Assembly: GCA_902518965.1 (NCBI GenBank)
Contig: CABYIQ010000011.1
Span: 1 to 47,421 of the forward strand
Length of the DNA: 47,421 bases
Origin: an uncultured SAR116 cluster alpha proteobacterium
GTDB lineage: Bacteria; Pseudomonadota; Alphaproteobacteria; Puniceispirillales; Puniceispirillaceae
Reading direction: 5' to 3'
Under the pieces are notes generated by a model, which was not told the origin of the DNA, did not search any database, and worked only from the letters and a program-made list of their open reading frames with translations. Shown in pieces: positions 37,059 to 46,186 of this stretch (position 1 is its first letter; each line of letters starts with the position of its first letter). Both the position numbers and the translations under genes were made by a program.

Positions 37059-38462
37059 ATGGAATTTATCAGTACAAGGGGCAAAGACGGGCCGATCAGT
37101 TTTGAAACAGCGCTTTTGAATGGCCTTGCTCGTGACGGCGGCTTGTACCTGCCAGTTTCATGGCCTCGTTTCAACCTCGATGAAATCCGCCAGATGAGGG
37201 ATTTGAGCTATTCAGATCTTGCTGGCCTTATAATGTCGCGATTTACAGATGGGGAAATAGACCAAGTCGAAATGACGTCGCTTGCCCGGCAAAGCTATGC
37301 AGCTTTTACACATTCTGATGTCGCACCTTTGCGTCCAGTAGCAGAGAATATCCATATATTGGAATTATTCCATGGCCCGACCATTGCCTTTAAAGATTAT
37401 GCGATGCAGTTTTTATCGCGCGTCTTTGATCGCGCTTTGACACGACAGAATCGCACAGCCGTGATTTTGGGCGCAACAAGTGGCGATACCGGCTCAGCAG
37501 CTCTTGAAGCCTTCAAGGGTCGTGATTCTGTCGATGTGTTTATTTTGTTTCCCAACGGGCGCGTGTCTCCTGTGCAGCAGAAGCAGATGACTAGTATCTC
37601 AGCTAAAGGCGTTCATGCGGTTGCTGTTTCTGGTGACTTCGATGATTGTCAGGATATGGTTAAGGCGTGTTTTAATGATGTGGTCTTCCGCAATGAAATG
37701 AATCTCTCAGCAGTGAATTCAATTAACTGGGCGAGGCTGATGCCACAGATTGTCTATTATTTTGCATCAGCTTTGAAGGTAGGAGCACCAGAACAGACAG
37801 TTGCCTTTTGTGTGCCAACAGGCAATTTTGGCAATGTATTCGCAGGCTGGGTTGCCGCAAAGATGGGCTTGCCTGTTGAAAAGTTTATCGTTGCCTCAAA
37901 CCGCAATGACATTCTGACAAGGTTCTTTGCCACTGGAAAAATGCAAAGACGGTCAGTAGATCCCTCTCTGAGCCCCTCAATGGATATTCAGGTCTCCTCA
38001 AACTTTGAACGGCTTCTGTTTGAATTGTTGGATAGGGATGGTGTAGAAGTGGCCAGACTGATGAAAAGATTTGCCAAGTCAGGCAGTTTTGACGTGGCTG
38101 ATAATGTGTTGCGGTCAGCCTTGTCTCTATTTTCTGGGTTTTGCCTTAATGATGATGGAACAAGGGCGGAAATCAGGTCAACTTATCAGCAGACCGGAAT
38201 GGTTATTGATCCACATAGCGCAGTTGGTCTGGCAGGCGCTCGTCAGGCTAGGACCTCTGGTCTAGTTAGCCAGGATACACCCATTATATCACTGGCTTGT
38301 GCGCATCCGGCAAAATTCCCAGATGCTGTTAAGTCAGCCTGCGGGATTTACCCAGACCTGCCAGAACATCTGGCTAACCTGATGCAGCGTGATGATGCGA
38401 TGCTGACAGCAGAAAATGACATGGAAGCTGTGCAGGCCCTGCTGCGCGCAGAAAGACGATAA
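37059..38462 (+). CDS. thrC: Threonine synthase
   Basis: PLP enzyme that turns O-phosphohomoserine into threonine. The 467-residue protein matches the longer class found in E. coli, yeast and alphaproteobacteria. The start MEFISTRG (ATG 37059), ARDGGLYLP, and the PLP-lysine stretch GPTIAFKDYAMQFL (Lys112) are conserved, as are LGATSGDTGSAALEAFKG and VPTGNFGNVFAGW. The homoserine kinase gene of this pathway is 5 kb away at 43613-44578. The M16 peptidase gene starts 4 bp after its stop. Confidence 0.97.
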   Translation: MEFISTRGKDGPISFETALLNGLARDGGLYLPVSWPRFNLDEIRQMRDLSYSDLAGLIMSRFTDGEIDQVEMTSLARQSYAAFTHSDVAPLRPVAENIHILELFHGPTIAFKDYAMQFLSRVFDRALTRQNRTAVILGATSGDTGSAALEAFKGRDSVDVFILFPNGRVSPVQQKQMTSISAKGVHAVAVSGDFDDCQDMVKACFNDVVFRNEMNLSAVNSINWARLMPQIVYYFASALKVGAPEQTVAFCVPTGNFGNVFAGWVAAKMGLPVEKFIVASNRNDILTRFFATGKMQRRSVDPSLSPSMDIQVSSNFERLLFELLDRDGVEVARLMKRFAKSGSFDVADNVLRSALSLFSGFCLNDDGTRAEIRSTYQQTGMVIDPHSAVGLAGARQARTSGLVSQDTPIISLACAHPAKFPDAVKSACGIYPDLPEHLANLMQRDDAMLTAENDMEAVQALLRAERR

Positions 38463-38466
38463 CGGC

Positions 38467-39726
38467 ATGCGGACGACTATCTCTCGGCTGGAAAATGGGT
38501 TGACGGTTGCTTCAACACATATGCCTGATGCGCATTCTGTGGCTGTAGGTGTGTGGATTAAAGCAGGGGCGCGTGACGAATCTGAGGGACTGAACGGCGT
38601 TGCCCATTTTCTTGAACACATGGCTTTCAAAGGGACACGAAACCGTGATGCTGCACATATTGCCCGTGAAGTAGAAGATGTAGGCGGCTTTATGAACGCG
38701 CATACCAGCCGTGAGGAAACCGCTTATTACATTAATCTTCTTCCCGAACATCTTGACCTTGGCGTTGAAATTCTGAGTGACATTCTGACGGCCTCAACAT
38801 TACCAAAACATGAAATAGAGCGGGAACGGGGTGTGATTATTCAGGAAATTGGACAATCTCTTGATACACCTGATGATCTGGTTTTTGAATTATTTAACAA
38901 GGCTTGTTTTGGAGACCATACGCTCGGCCAGTCTATTCTAGGTACACAACAAACGGTGTCTTCCTTTGGCCAGCAGGAACTAATGGGTTTTATGGATAGG
39001 TTCTATGGAAGCAACCAGATGATTGTCTGTGCCGCTGGCCTGCTAAAGCATGAGGAATTTGTAGTGCTGGTTGGTGAACGCTTTTCTGGTTTGTCGATAT
39101 CTGCAGTGCCTGATCGTAGCATGCCGGCCTGGCAGGCAGGAGACAGCCGAGCTGATAGGGATCTTGAACAAACGCACACAGTATTTGGATTTTCGGCACC
39201 TGGCATCACCGCTGCACAGCGATACGATATGCTGGTTCTTGCCAATCTTTACGGCGGCGGTATGTCTTCACGGCTGTTCCAGAAGGTCAGGGAAGACAGA
39301 GGCTTATGCTATTCAATTTTTGCTTTTGCACAAATGATGTCTGATACAGGTGTTTTTGGCGTTTATGCTGGCACATCTGAAGAAACGGCAAATGAAATGC
39401 TGAAGGTCTGTGCAGCTCAATTAACCGATTGCTTGTCCAATATACAGGCCGATGAATTGCTGCGTTCGAAGCAACAACTGAAAGCCTCTGTTTTGATGCG
39501 CCTTGATTCTGTGTCTGCAAGTATGGACAGCCTGGGCCGCCATATTGCACTTTTTGGAAAGGCACAGAATAAAGACGAACTTATACGTTCTATTGAGGCC
39601 GTCTCAATAGACAGCCTGAGTACATTAACAGCACAAATAATTGCAGGCCGTCCGGCAATGGCTGCTGTTGGTCCTGTAAGTGCAGTCATGAATACAACTG
39701 ACTTATCAGATTTGTTTGCATCTTAG
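38467..39726 (+). CDS. M16-family zinc peptidase (processing-peptidase type)
   Basis: A 419-residue inverted-zincin peptidase, related to mitochondrial processing peptidase beta subunits. The zinc site is HFLEH (His47, Glu50, His51) in LNGVAHFLEHMAFKGT, and the third ligand lies in the region after TSREETAYYINLL, within the conserved IERERGVIIQEI. The C-terminal half is the inactive second domain, with VREDRGLCYSIF conserved. The start MRTTISRLENGLTVAS lies 4 bp after thrC, a pairing widespread in alphaproteobacteria. The substrate is unknown; turnover of peptides in cytosol or periplasm is possible. No signal peptide is visible. Confidence 0.92.
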   Translation: MRTTISRLENGLTVASTHMPDAHSVAVGVWIKAGARDESEGLNGVAHFLEHMAFKGTRNRDAAHIAREVEDVGGFMNAHTSREETAYYINLLPEHLDLGVEILSDILTASTLPKHEIERERGVIIQEIGQSLDTPDDLVFELFNKACFGDHTLGQSILGTQQTVSSFGQQELMGFMDRFYGSNQMIVCAAGLLKHEEFVVLVGERFSGLSISAVPDRSMPAWQAGDSRADRDLEQTHTVFGFSAPGITAAQRYDMLVLANLYGGGMSSRLFQKVREDRGLCYSIFAFAQMMSDTGVFGVYAGTSEETANEMLKVCAAQLTDCLSNIQADELLRSKQQLKASVLMRLDSVSASMDSLGRHIALFGKAQNKDELIRSIEAVSIDSLSTLTAQIIAGRPAMAAVGPVSAVMNTTDLSDLFAS

Positions 39727-39732
39727 AGGGGA

Positions 39733-40323
39733 TCAGGCTGTTCCAGCTGTTGATGACAGAGTGGCTGGGTTCAGGCCAATTCGAGCGAAGCTTTTATCCC
39801 ATAGATCATTTATGTTGGTTTTAAAGAGAATGTCTGTAGTCGCCGGCAGATGAACCCACATATTTTCTCGCATCTCATGTTCCAGCTGGCCAGCAGACCA
39901 GCCAGCGTAACCCAGCATAACCTTGGCAAAGGATGGTCCAAGTCCGCGACTAATTTCTGAGACCATATCCACATGTAATGAAAGACAAATACCGTTTGCA
40001 ATGGGGATTGTTTCAGGCAACATTTGGTCATCGGTGTGTAGAATATATCCCCTTTGTGGTTCAACGGGCCCGCCTGTATAGACAGGTTCCTCAGAATCAA
40101 GGCAAGACTGGTCGAGGTTAAGATGTTCCGCTAACTTTTTGAATGACAAATCAGTATTTGGCTTGTTAATCACAAGGCCCATAGCCGCTTTAGTGTCATG
40201 TTGGCAGATAAAAATTACAGCACGTTTAAATCGCGGGTCTGTCATCTGTAGTGTTGCGACCAGCAGATGGCCAGAAAGGCTGTCACTTGTTGGCGAAGAT
40301 ATGGATGAGCTGTCGTTTTTCAT
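39733..40323 (-). CDS. YqgE/AlgH family protein (UPF0301)
   Basis: A 196-residue cytosolic protein of the DUF179 family. Characteristic stretches are GHLLVATLQMTDPRFKRAVIFICQHD, AAMGLVINKPN, VYTGGPVEPQRGYILH and AGWSAGQLEHEMREN. The molecular role is not established; the name AlgH comes from alginate genetics in Pseudomonas. It converges with the M16 peptidase gene and is divergent from the dsbD-like gene, with 152 bp between. Confidence 0.93.
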   Translation of the reverse strand: MKNDSSSISSPTSDSLSGHLLVATLQMTDPRFKRAVIFICQHDTKAAMGLVINKPNTDLSFKKLAEHLNLDQSCLDSEEPVYTGGPVEPQRGYILHTDDQMLPETIPIANGICLSLHVDMVSEISRGLGPSFAKVMLGYAGWSAGQLEHEMRENMWVHLPATTDILFKTNINDLWDKSFARIGLNPATLSSTAGTA

Positions 40324-40402
40324 AAGACCGATTGAATTGTTTCACTTTCAGTCTAACTCTGTTTCGGCTTGTTGCCAAACATTGCCGTCATTTCTTTCTT
40401 TT

Positions 40403-40420
40403 TTTGAGATAAAACTCAAA
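40403..40420. repeat. Inverted repeat in the yqgE-dsbD divergent region
   Basis: TTTGAG-ATAAAA-CTCAAA is a perfect 6-bp inverted repeat with a 6-bp spacer in a 152-bp divergent gap. A second, shorter one, ACAAT-N5-ATTGT, lies at 40446-40460. Either could be a regulator site; I do not recognise the protein. Confidence 0.35.
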
Positions 40421-40475
40421 TCTTTGTGGAAGACTATATGCCTCAACAATTAAATATTGTAAGAACTCACACATT

Positions 40476-42569
40476 ATGAATATATCCCACGCATATTTTC
40501 AAGCTGCGGCTGCCTCGCGACCCAGATGCATGCCCTGCTGGATGGTAAAGCTGTTTCTTAGTATGTCACTGCTGGCCAGTATTTTGGTGCTGCCTGCCCG
40601 GGCAGCAGATACTCTTGAAACAGAATTCGCCCGAGCAGAGCTTTTGTCTGCTGTTGAAGCAACAGGCAATTTGAGTGAGATACAACTTGGCCTTCAGGTA
40701 ACCCTGCAGCCAGATTGGAAGATCTATTGGCGCAGTCCTGGTGATGCAGGTTTGCCGACAGAGCTAAGCACCCAAGAAGCTGCTTTTTCTAAATTGAAAC
40801 TGACGATAGCTTACCCCTTACCAGAGCGTTTTTCTTTATTTGGTCTTGATACATATGGCTATGGTGACAAAGTCATATTTCCTGTCAGGGTGACTGGTCA
40901 TTCACCTGGTCAGCCATTAGATTTGCAGGCTGATCTGAATGCCCTAATCTGTTCTGATATTTGTGTGCCCTTTAATGGGCCACTAGCTATCAGGCTTCCT
41001 GCTGGCGCTGTTTACCCGTCAGATTATGCAAGGGAAATTGCACGAGCAGCTGCTCTGGTGCCGCGTGAAACATCCGATTTGGGTATTTCTATAAAGTCAG
41101 CAACCTATGATCATCAGCTGAACAGTCTTTATGTGCAGTTCAAGAATACGGATATCTCCATTGATGATATCTTTATTGAAACAGAACAAAGGGGTCTCAG
41201 CTTTGCCCAGCCAGTACTAATAAAAGATGGCCTCTATAAAATTAGTGTTTCTGGAGCGGTTAATGACGTTAGCCTTGAGCAGCAGACTATGCGGTTAACT
41301 GTGCAGTCGGATGATTTATTTGGGGAACAAACGATCACAATTGAACCAGTATCCAAACAGACTTCTAGAATTCCTAAATTGGCTCTGATTCTGCTTTTGG
41401 CTCTAGCAGGTGGGGTGATATTAAACATCATGCCTTGTGTTTTGCCTGTTTTATCTTTGAAATTGACATCAATCATCTCTATGAGAACCAGTCAACCGCA
41501 AATTATAAGGCTCAGACTGCTAACAGGGGCAGTGGGTATCCTGTCCAGCTTTGCTTTGCTGACAGGTGGACTTGTTTTACTGAAGCTGACAGGGGCACGG
41601 CTAGGCTGGGGGATACAATTCCAAAATCTGTATTTTCTCACCGCGATGGCACTATTCCTCGGTATCTTCACACTAATTTTGTTAAATAAAATTCACCTGC
41701 CCACACCACAATTAAGTACCGGCACACAAGGTAGCCAGTTTTCGTCTGACTTTCTGTCAGGGTTTGTAGCGACACTGCTGGCTACTCCTTGTTCAGCGCC
41801 TCTGGTGGGCACAGCAGTAAGCTTCGCGTTATCTGCAGATTATGCCGTTCTAACTCTAATTCTGATGACTATGGGTGTCGGGTTGGCGCTGCCCTGGCTT
41901 ATATTGGCAATCGCGCCGCATTTGGTTTTGATGCTGCCAAAGCCGGGGGTATGGCTAAATTATGTGCAGCCTGTTCTGGCATCTGGCCTTTTGCTCACAA
42001 TCCTCTGGCTTTTGTGGCTTATTTCGTTGGCAAGTTCAGTGCTATTTGCAGGGGGAATTGCAGCTGGATTAATTTTTATCTGGCTGGTATCTGCTTTTGG
42101 GCCTGGCAGATTTGTCTGGCCAGGGTTTATTGGCATAGCTGTGACATTTGTGATTCTGGCTGGCTGGATTGGCAATCCAGTTATGCCAGCAGATAGACAG
42201 AACGAACTCACAGTTGAAGATGGCGTTTGGCAACCCTTCTCGCTTGAGCTGTTGGCTGATCTGAGAAATCAAAAGCAAGCTGTGTTTGTTGATATAACTG
42301 CAGATTGGTGTGTAACCTGTCAGGTCAATAAGCAGTTGGTTTTAGAACGGAAAACTGTTCTTCAGTCTTTTGCCAAAGCTGATGTTACGCTGCTGCGTGC
42401 GGACTGGACAAGGCCAAATGACATGATAGCTGACTATCTGTTGAGATATGATAGATTTGGTATTCCTTTTAACAGCCTGTATTTGCCGGATATGGCGGAG
42501 CCTGTGATATTTTCTGAAATATTGGTGGCTGAAAAGATTATAAACCTATTGGAAAACCGCTTGCGTTAA
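40476..42569 (+). CDS. Protein-disulfide reductase, DsbD/ScsB type
   Basis: Carries electrons from cytosolic thioredoxin across the inner membrane to periplasmic disulfides. The 697-residue protein has a signal segment (about residues 24-43, ending in ARAAD), an N-terminal domain with CSDIC (Cys159, Cys163), a polytopic middle with NIMPCVLPVLSLKL (Cys321) and TPCSAPLVGTA (Cys439), and a C-terminal thioredoxin domain with WCVTC (Cys612, Cys615). The N-terminal domain looks more ScsB-like than classical DsbD. The start has alternatives at 40530 and 40542. A Prx5 gene follows 68 bp downstream and may share the electron supply only indirectly. Confidence 0.9.
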   Translation: MNISHAYFQAAAASRPRCMPCWMVKLFLSMSLLASILVLPARAADTLETEFARAELLSAVEATGNLSEIQLGLQVTLQPDWKIYWRSPGDAGLPTELSTQEAAFSKLKLTIAYPLPERFSLFGLDTYGYGDKVIFPVRVTGHSPGQPLDLQADLNALICSDICVPFNGPLAIRLPAGAVYPSDYAREIARAAALVPRETSDLGISIKSATYDHQLNSLYVQFKNTDISIDDIFIETEQRGLSFAQPVLIKDGLYKISVSGAVNDVSLEQQTMRLTVQSDDLFGEQTITIEPVSKQTSRIPKLALILLLALAGGVILNIMPCVLPVLSLKLTSIISMRTSQPQIIRLRLLTGAVGILSSFALLTGGLVLLKLTGARLGWGIQFQNLYFLTAMALFLGIFTLILLNKIHLPTPQLSTGTQGSQFSSDFLSGFVATLLATPCSAPLVGTAVSFALSADYAVLTLILMTMGVGLALPWLILAIAPHLVLMLPKPGVWLNYVQPVLASGLLLTILWLLWLISLASSVLFAGGIAAGLIFIWLVSAFGPGRFVWPGFIGIAVTFVILAGWIGNPVMPADRQNELTVEDGVWQPFSLELLADLRNQKQAVFVDITADWCVTCQVNKQLVLERKTVLQSFAKADVTLLRADWTRPNDMIADYLLRYDRFGIPFNSLYLPDMAEPVIFSEILVAEKIINLLENRLR

Positions 42570-42637
42570 TTTGAGTTAAAATGACATTGATAACCAGTAG
42601 GTTGATGCGCAAGCTTTTAAGTTCGAAAAGGAAAAAA

Positions 42638-43117
42638 ATGACAATAACTGCAGGTACGACTGTCCCATCTGTTGACATTCACACAAAGACTAAAGAGGGC
42701 CTTGATACCATTAATACCGCTAAATATTGCGCAGGACGCAAAGTGGTTTTGTTTTGTGTTCCTGGAGCTTTTACGCCTACCTGTTCAGCAAAACATATGC
42801 CAGGATTTGTTGAAAAATTTGATAAGCTGAAGGCCAAAGGCGTAGATGCAGTGGCCTGTTTGGCTGTCAATGATGCGCATGCTATGTTGGCCTGGGCTGA
42901 AGCGCAGAATGCTGTTGGAAAAATCGATTTATTTGCGGATCCTAGATGTGATTTTTCAAAGGCACTCGGCATCGACCGAGATATGGGCTCTGTCATGGGC
43001 ATAAGGGCTGCCCGCTGTGCCTTCATCATTAATGATGGCTTGATCAATCATGTCTTTATGGAAGAAATTGGTGCGTTTGATGTGTCCAGTGTTGAAAACA
43101 TTCTGGATCATTTGTAG
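42638..43117 (+). CDS. Peroxiredoxin, Prx5 class
   Basis: Thiol peroxidase that reduces hydrogen peroxide and organic hydroperoxides. The 159-residue protein has the peroxidatic Cys49 in VPGAFTPTCSAKHMPGF, the class signature, and DPRCDFSKALG and RAARCAFIINDG conserved downstream. No glutaredoxin domain is fused. The ATG at 42638 has AAAAGGA just upstream. It lies downstream of the dsbD-like gene on the same strand and converges with rnhA. Confidence 0.94.
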   Translation: MTITAGTTVPSVDIHTKTKEGLDTINTAKYCAGRKVVLFCVPGAFTPTCSAKHMPGFVEKFDKLKAKGVDAVACLAVNDAHAMLAWAEAQNAVGKIDLFADPRCDFSKALGIDRDMGSVMGIRAARCAFIINDGLINHVFMEEIGAFDVSSVENILDHL

Positions 43118-43148
43118 ACTACCGTCTCAAAGGAACTATCTAAGCTTG

Positions 43149-43622
43149 TCAAAGCTCCAGTCTGTCTTTAAACAAGGCAGCCTGCTCGCTGGCCAGCCTG
43201 TCGCACATTTCATTCTGCGGATGGCCTGAATGTCCCTTTACCCAATCCCAAGTTACGGCATGAACATTCAAAAGACTGTCCAGCTTTTCCCATAACTCAC
43301 GATTGGCTACTGGTTTTTTAGCAGCTGTGCGCCATCCGTTGCGCTTCCAGCCCGCCATCCATTGCGTTATGCCCTGCATCACATACTTACTGTCAGTTAC
43401 TATGTGCAGGCTCACTGGACGGTTCAACGCTTCCAATCCTTTAATAACAGCAGTTAGCTCCATCTGATTATTTGTTGTGTCCACCTGGCCGCCTGATAGT
43501 TCCTTAATTTGTCCGTCCCAGCTTAACACCACGCCCCAGCCACCTGGCCCTGGATTGCCTAGACAGGCACCGTCTGTGAAAAGATGGACAATCTTTTCTT
43601 GCTGTTGGTTGGTCACGACCAT
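43149..43622 (-). CDS. rnhA: Ribonuclease HI
   Basis: Cleaves RNA in RNA-DNA hybrids. The 157-residue protein keeps the full active site: Asp17 (FTDGACLGNPGPGGWG), Glu55 (NNQMELTAVI), Asp77 (VTDSKYV), His131 (VKGHSGHPQNE) and Asp141 (CDRLA). Its ATG lies 10 bp inside the end of thrB, so the two are translationally coupled. It forms the last gene of an ispH-thrB-rnhA unit. Confidence 0.96.
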   Translation of the reverse strand: MVVTNQQQEKIVHLFTDGACLGNPGPGGWGVVLSWDGQIKELSGGQVDTTNNQMELTAVIKGLEALNRPVSLHIVTDSKYVMQGITQWMAGWKRNGWRTAAKKPVANRELWEKLDSLLNVHAVTWDWVKGHSGHPQNEMCDRLASEQAALFKDRLEL

Positions 43623-44578
43623 AGTCCATAATCCCCTGGGCCGGTTACCTTTTGATGAAATCTCAGCCTTGCCCAGAATTCAAGCGGGTCAAGTGGTTTG
43701 ACCATTGCATCTGATGGAGTATTAATCCAATCATAAAGCCGCGTCAGAAAAAACCGCATTGCAGCACCTGAACATAAAACATGTAAGTTTTGCTTTTCAT
43801 CCTCTGTTAGTGGCCTGATGGCTTGATAGGATCTTAAAAGATGTGCTGATTTTGAAATATTGAAACTGCCATCTTTATCAAAGCACCAGCTATTCAGGCA
43901 CACAGCCAGGTCATAACTGTAAAGGTCATTACAGGCAAAATAGAAATCAATAATTCCGGTTAATTTATCACCGACGAATAAAGCATTATTCGGAAACAGA
44001 TCAGCATGAATATGCCCTGCTGGTAATTGTGCAGGCCATGCGTCTGTCAGTTGATGAATAATGGTTTCTGCCTGCTCTTTTAAATTTTCCGGCATGTCTG
44101 CCAACTCACTATTAACAGACCGCAGTAAGGGCAGCCAGCTATCTGGACCAAGGCTGTTATTACGTTTCAGCGCAAATGACGAGGATTCCAAGTGAAAATG
44201 TGCTAATGAACGCCCTAATTCTGCGCACTTTTCAGCGTTTGGGAATTTTTGTGATGTGCCGTCCAGAAAGCTCACAATTGCTGCCACACGCCCGGCACAG
44301 CTTTGCTGAATTTTTCCTGTGTTATCTTTTATCGGGACAGGACATTGCAGCCCGGTTTTAGAAAGATGTTCCATCAACCCCAAAAAGTAAGGAAGATCAG
44401 CTTCATCCACTCGTTTTTCATAAAGAGTCAGAATGAAATTTGCCTTGTCCGTGCGTAAAAGGAAATTTGAATTTTCCACCCCCTCTGCGATACCTGCCAT
44501 GCTGAGTAACTGGCCAAGGTTATAGCGGCCCAGCAAAGCATCCAGTTCTGTATCCTCAATATATGTGTAAACCGCTAT
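43613..44578 (-). CDS. thrB: Homoserine kinase, APH-fold class, with ATA start codon
   Basis: Phosphorylates homoserine for threonine synthesis; this class has an aminoglycoside-phosphotransferase fold rather than the E. coli GHMP fold. The active loop is HIHADLFPNN (Asp193, Asn198) and the metal Asp211 is in GIIDFYFACND. The family N-terminus, normally MAVYT, reads (ATA)-AVYTYIEDTELDALLGRYNLG. In-frame codons above the ATA run GGA CAT TGG GAG GGC AGA CCG after a TGA, with no ATG, GTG or TTG. The first such codon below is a TTG at 44536, 14 codons in, which would remove conserved residues. GGGAGGG lies 7 nt before the ATA. From the ATA the protein is 321 residues, the usual length. Confidence 0.9.
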   Translation of the reverse strand: MAVYTYIEDTELDALLGRYNLGQLLSMAGIAEGVENSNFLLRTDKANFILTLYEKRVDEADLPYFLGLMEHLSKTGLQCPVPIKDNTGKIQQSCAGRVAAIVSFLDGTSQKFPNAEKCAELGRSLAHFHLESSSFALKRNNSLGPDSWLPLLRSVNSELADMPENLKEQAETIIHQLTDAWPAQLPAGHIHADLFPNNALFVGDKLTGIIDFYFACNDLYSYDLAVCLNSWCFDKDGSFNISKSAHLLRSYQAIRPLTEDEKQNLHVLCSGAAMRFFLTRLYDWINTPSDAMVKPLDPLEFWARLRFHQKVTGPGDYGLWS

Positions 44579-44585
44579 CGGTCTG

Positions 44586-44592
44586 CCCTCCC
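44586..44592 (-). promoter_or_regulatory. Ribosome binding site of thrB, fixing the ATA start
   Basis: GGGAGGG on the minus strand, 7 nt from the ATA at 44578-44576. It lies in the 28-bp gap after ispH. The spacing is ideal for ATA and wrong for the next possible codon (TTG, 42 nt farther on). Confidence 0.65.
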
Positions 44593-44606
44593 AATGTCCT
44601 CAGCGC

Positions 44607-45569
44607 CTATTTTGTCAGCATTGAAGGAAGTTTGAACTGCATCTTTTCTGTGATGAAATTCTGGGTGTTTACCTCAATCTGATAGCGCTCAGATAATGCG
44701 GTCAGCACTTCATCTATTAAAATTTCAGGTGCGGACGCCCCCGCGGTCAGACCTATTACAGCAGCGTCATCAATGAGCTCAAACGGTAGCATATTTGAAT
44801 CGGCTATTAATTCTGCCTTGGCAATACCGGCATTCAGGGCTGTTTCAACTAACCGCTTTGAATTTGATGAATTTTGAGCACCAATCACGAGACATAAATC
44901 AACATCCTTTGCCATGGCTTTAACTGCGTTCTGACGGTTAGTTGTGGCGTAACAGATATCCTCTCCTTTTGGTCCCCTGATCTCAGGAAAACGGTGCTGC
45001 AGAACAGTTATAATTTCTGCTGTTTCATCAGCTGATAACGTGGTCTGGGTTGCAAAAGCAAGTTCGCAATCTTCTGGTGGCTTGACGGCAGATGCGTCTT
45101 CAACAGTTTCGATAAGGGTGATTTCACTCGCCTCAACCTGGCCCATCGTGCCGATAACCTCTGGATGGCCAGCATGACCGATCAGAAAAATGTGACGCCC
45201 TTGCCGCACATGCTTATTGGCTTCAATATGTACCTTGGTGACCAGAGGGCAGGTCGCATCAATCGCAATCATATTAAGTTTTTTAGCTGTTTGATGAACG
45301 GTTTTGGCCACTCCATGTGCTGAAAAAATTACAGGGCTGCCAGAAGGAACCTCATCAAGTTCTTTGACAAATACAGCCCCCTTAGCTGCCAGATCAGTTA
45401 CAACGCGCTTATTATGAACAATTTCATGACGAACATAGACAGGGCGTCCAAATTTTTCCAGCGCCACTTCTACAATTTTAATGGCGCGATCAACACCAGC
45501 ACAAAAGCCTCGGGGTGAGGCGAGAATAATGGTTTTTGCCATTTTCTTCTGCTTATTAGGCGGGGTCAT
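44607..45569 (-). CDS. ispH: 4-hydroxy-3-methylbut-2-enyl diphosphate reductase
   Basis: Last enzyme of the MEP isoprenoid pathway, using an iron-sulfur cluster. The three cluster cysteines are Cys23 (PRGFCAGVDRAI), Cys107 (DATCPLV) and Cys206 (DICYATTNRQ). The proton-donor Glu137 is in GHAGHPEVIGTMGQ. The protein is 320 residues. The ATG at 45569 has GGAAGG upstream; a second ATG at 45542 (MAKTIILASP) also fits the family start. It is the first gene of the ispH-thrB-rnhA unit. Confidence 0.96.
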   Translation of the reverse strand: MTPPNKQKKMAKTIILASPRGFCAGVDRAIKIVEVALEKFGRPVYVRHEIVHNKRVVTDLAAKGAVFVKELDEVPSGSPVIFSAHGVAKTVHQTAKKLNMIAIDATCPLVTKVHIEANKHVRQGRHIFLIGHAGHPEVIGTMGQVEASEITLIETVEDASAVKPPEDCELAFATQTTLSADETAEIITVLQHRFPEIRGPKGEDICYATTNRQNAVKAMAKDVDLCLVIGAQNSSNSKRLVETALNAGIAKAELIADSNMLPFELIDDAAVIGLTAGASAPEILIDEVLTALSERYQIEVNTQNFITEKMQFKLPSMLTK

Positions 45570-45703
45570 TTTTGCCTTCCAAACCTGTCATTAAGATGCA
45601 GCATATCATCAGATCGTTACGGTTTCATATCTGTAGCAGAATATGACGAAGACTGCTATAACATCAGGAAATTAGCGCCAGCATAGGACATAAGGACACA
45701 AGT

Positions 45704-46186
45704 ATGTTTACTGCCATCACCAGAATGGGTGGATTTGTAACACTCACAGCCTTTGTATTATCTGCCTGTTCTGCCTTCAGGCCAGATCCATATGCCTGTG
45801 ATGAAAAAGTCACTGCCATTGAAATTGGCTCGAGGGTGGAATTTTTTACCGCTGATACATTTCAGCCTATCATGGCCCGTCTGAACGGCGTATCTGCTTT
45901 ATGTTATTCAGATGAGGACAAAACTGTTTTTGATGTATCAGTAGGGCTAAAAATCACGCGAGACCTCTCTGACTCACCTGAAGTAACCAAATTTCAGGTG
46001 CCTTTCATCATTGCTGTAATAGAAAATTCTGAAACAGTAATCAGACATGAAAGCTTTGCCTACAGGATGGCTTTATCCAAACAGACAGACAGTCTCTATC
46101 CTGTTATTGATTTTCAGACTGAAGCGCCAAAAGATGGCCGCATCATTTTGTCGCTTACGCCGGAAATCATTGAGCTGAAAAAATAG
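45704..46186 (+). CDS. Hypothetical lipoprotein
   Basis: A 160-residue protein I do not recognise. The N-terminus has a hydrophobic segment and lipobox FVLSAC, with the lipidated Cys at residue 22. Two more Cys (32 and 67) could form a disulfide in the periplasm. The body is rich in beta-type sequence (KFQVPFIIAVIENSETVIRH). AAGGA lies 7 nt before the ATG. It sits alone between the divergent ispH and the convergent atpF gene. Secretion and lipidation are inferred from the N-terminus; the function is unknown. Confidence 0.72.
   Translation: MFTAITRMGGFVTLTAFVLSACSAFRPDPYACDEKVTAIEIGSRVEFFTADTFQPIMARLNGVSALCYSDEDKTVFDVSVGLKITRDLSDSPEVTKFQVPFIIAVIENSETVIRHESFAYRMALSKQTDSLYPVIDFQTEAPKDGRIILSLTPEIIELKK

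Noticed and set aside
37056-39726. thrC and the M16 peptidase as part of a novel oxidase-linked system
   Set aside because: The cox-surf1-thrC-M16 order is widespread in alphaproteobacteria and needs no new explanation.
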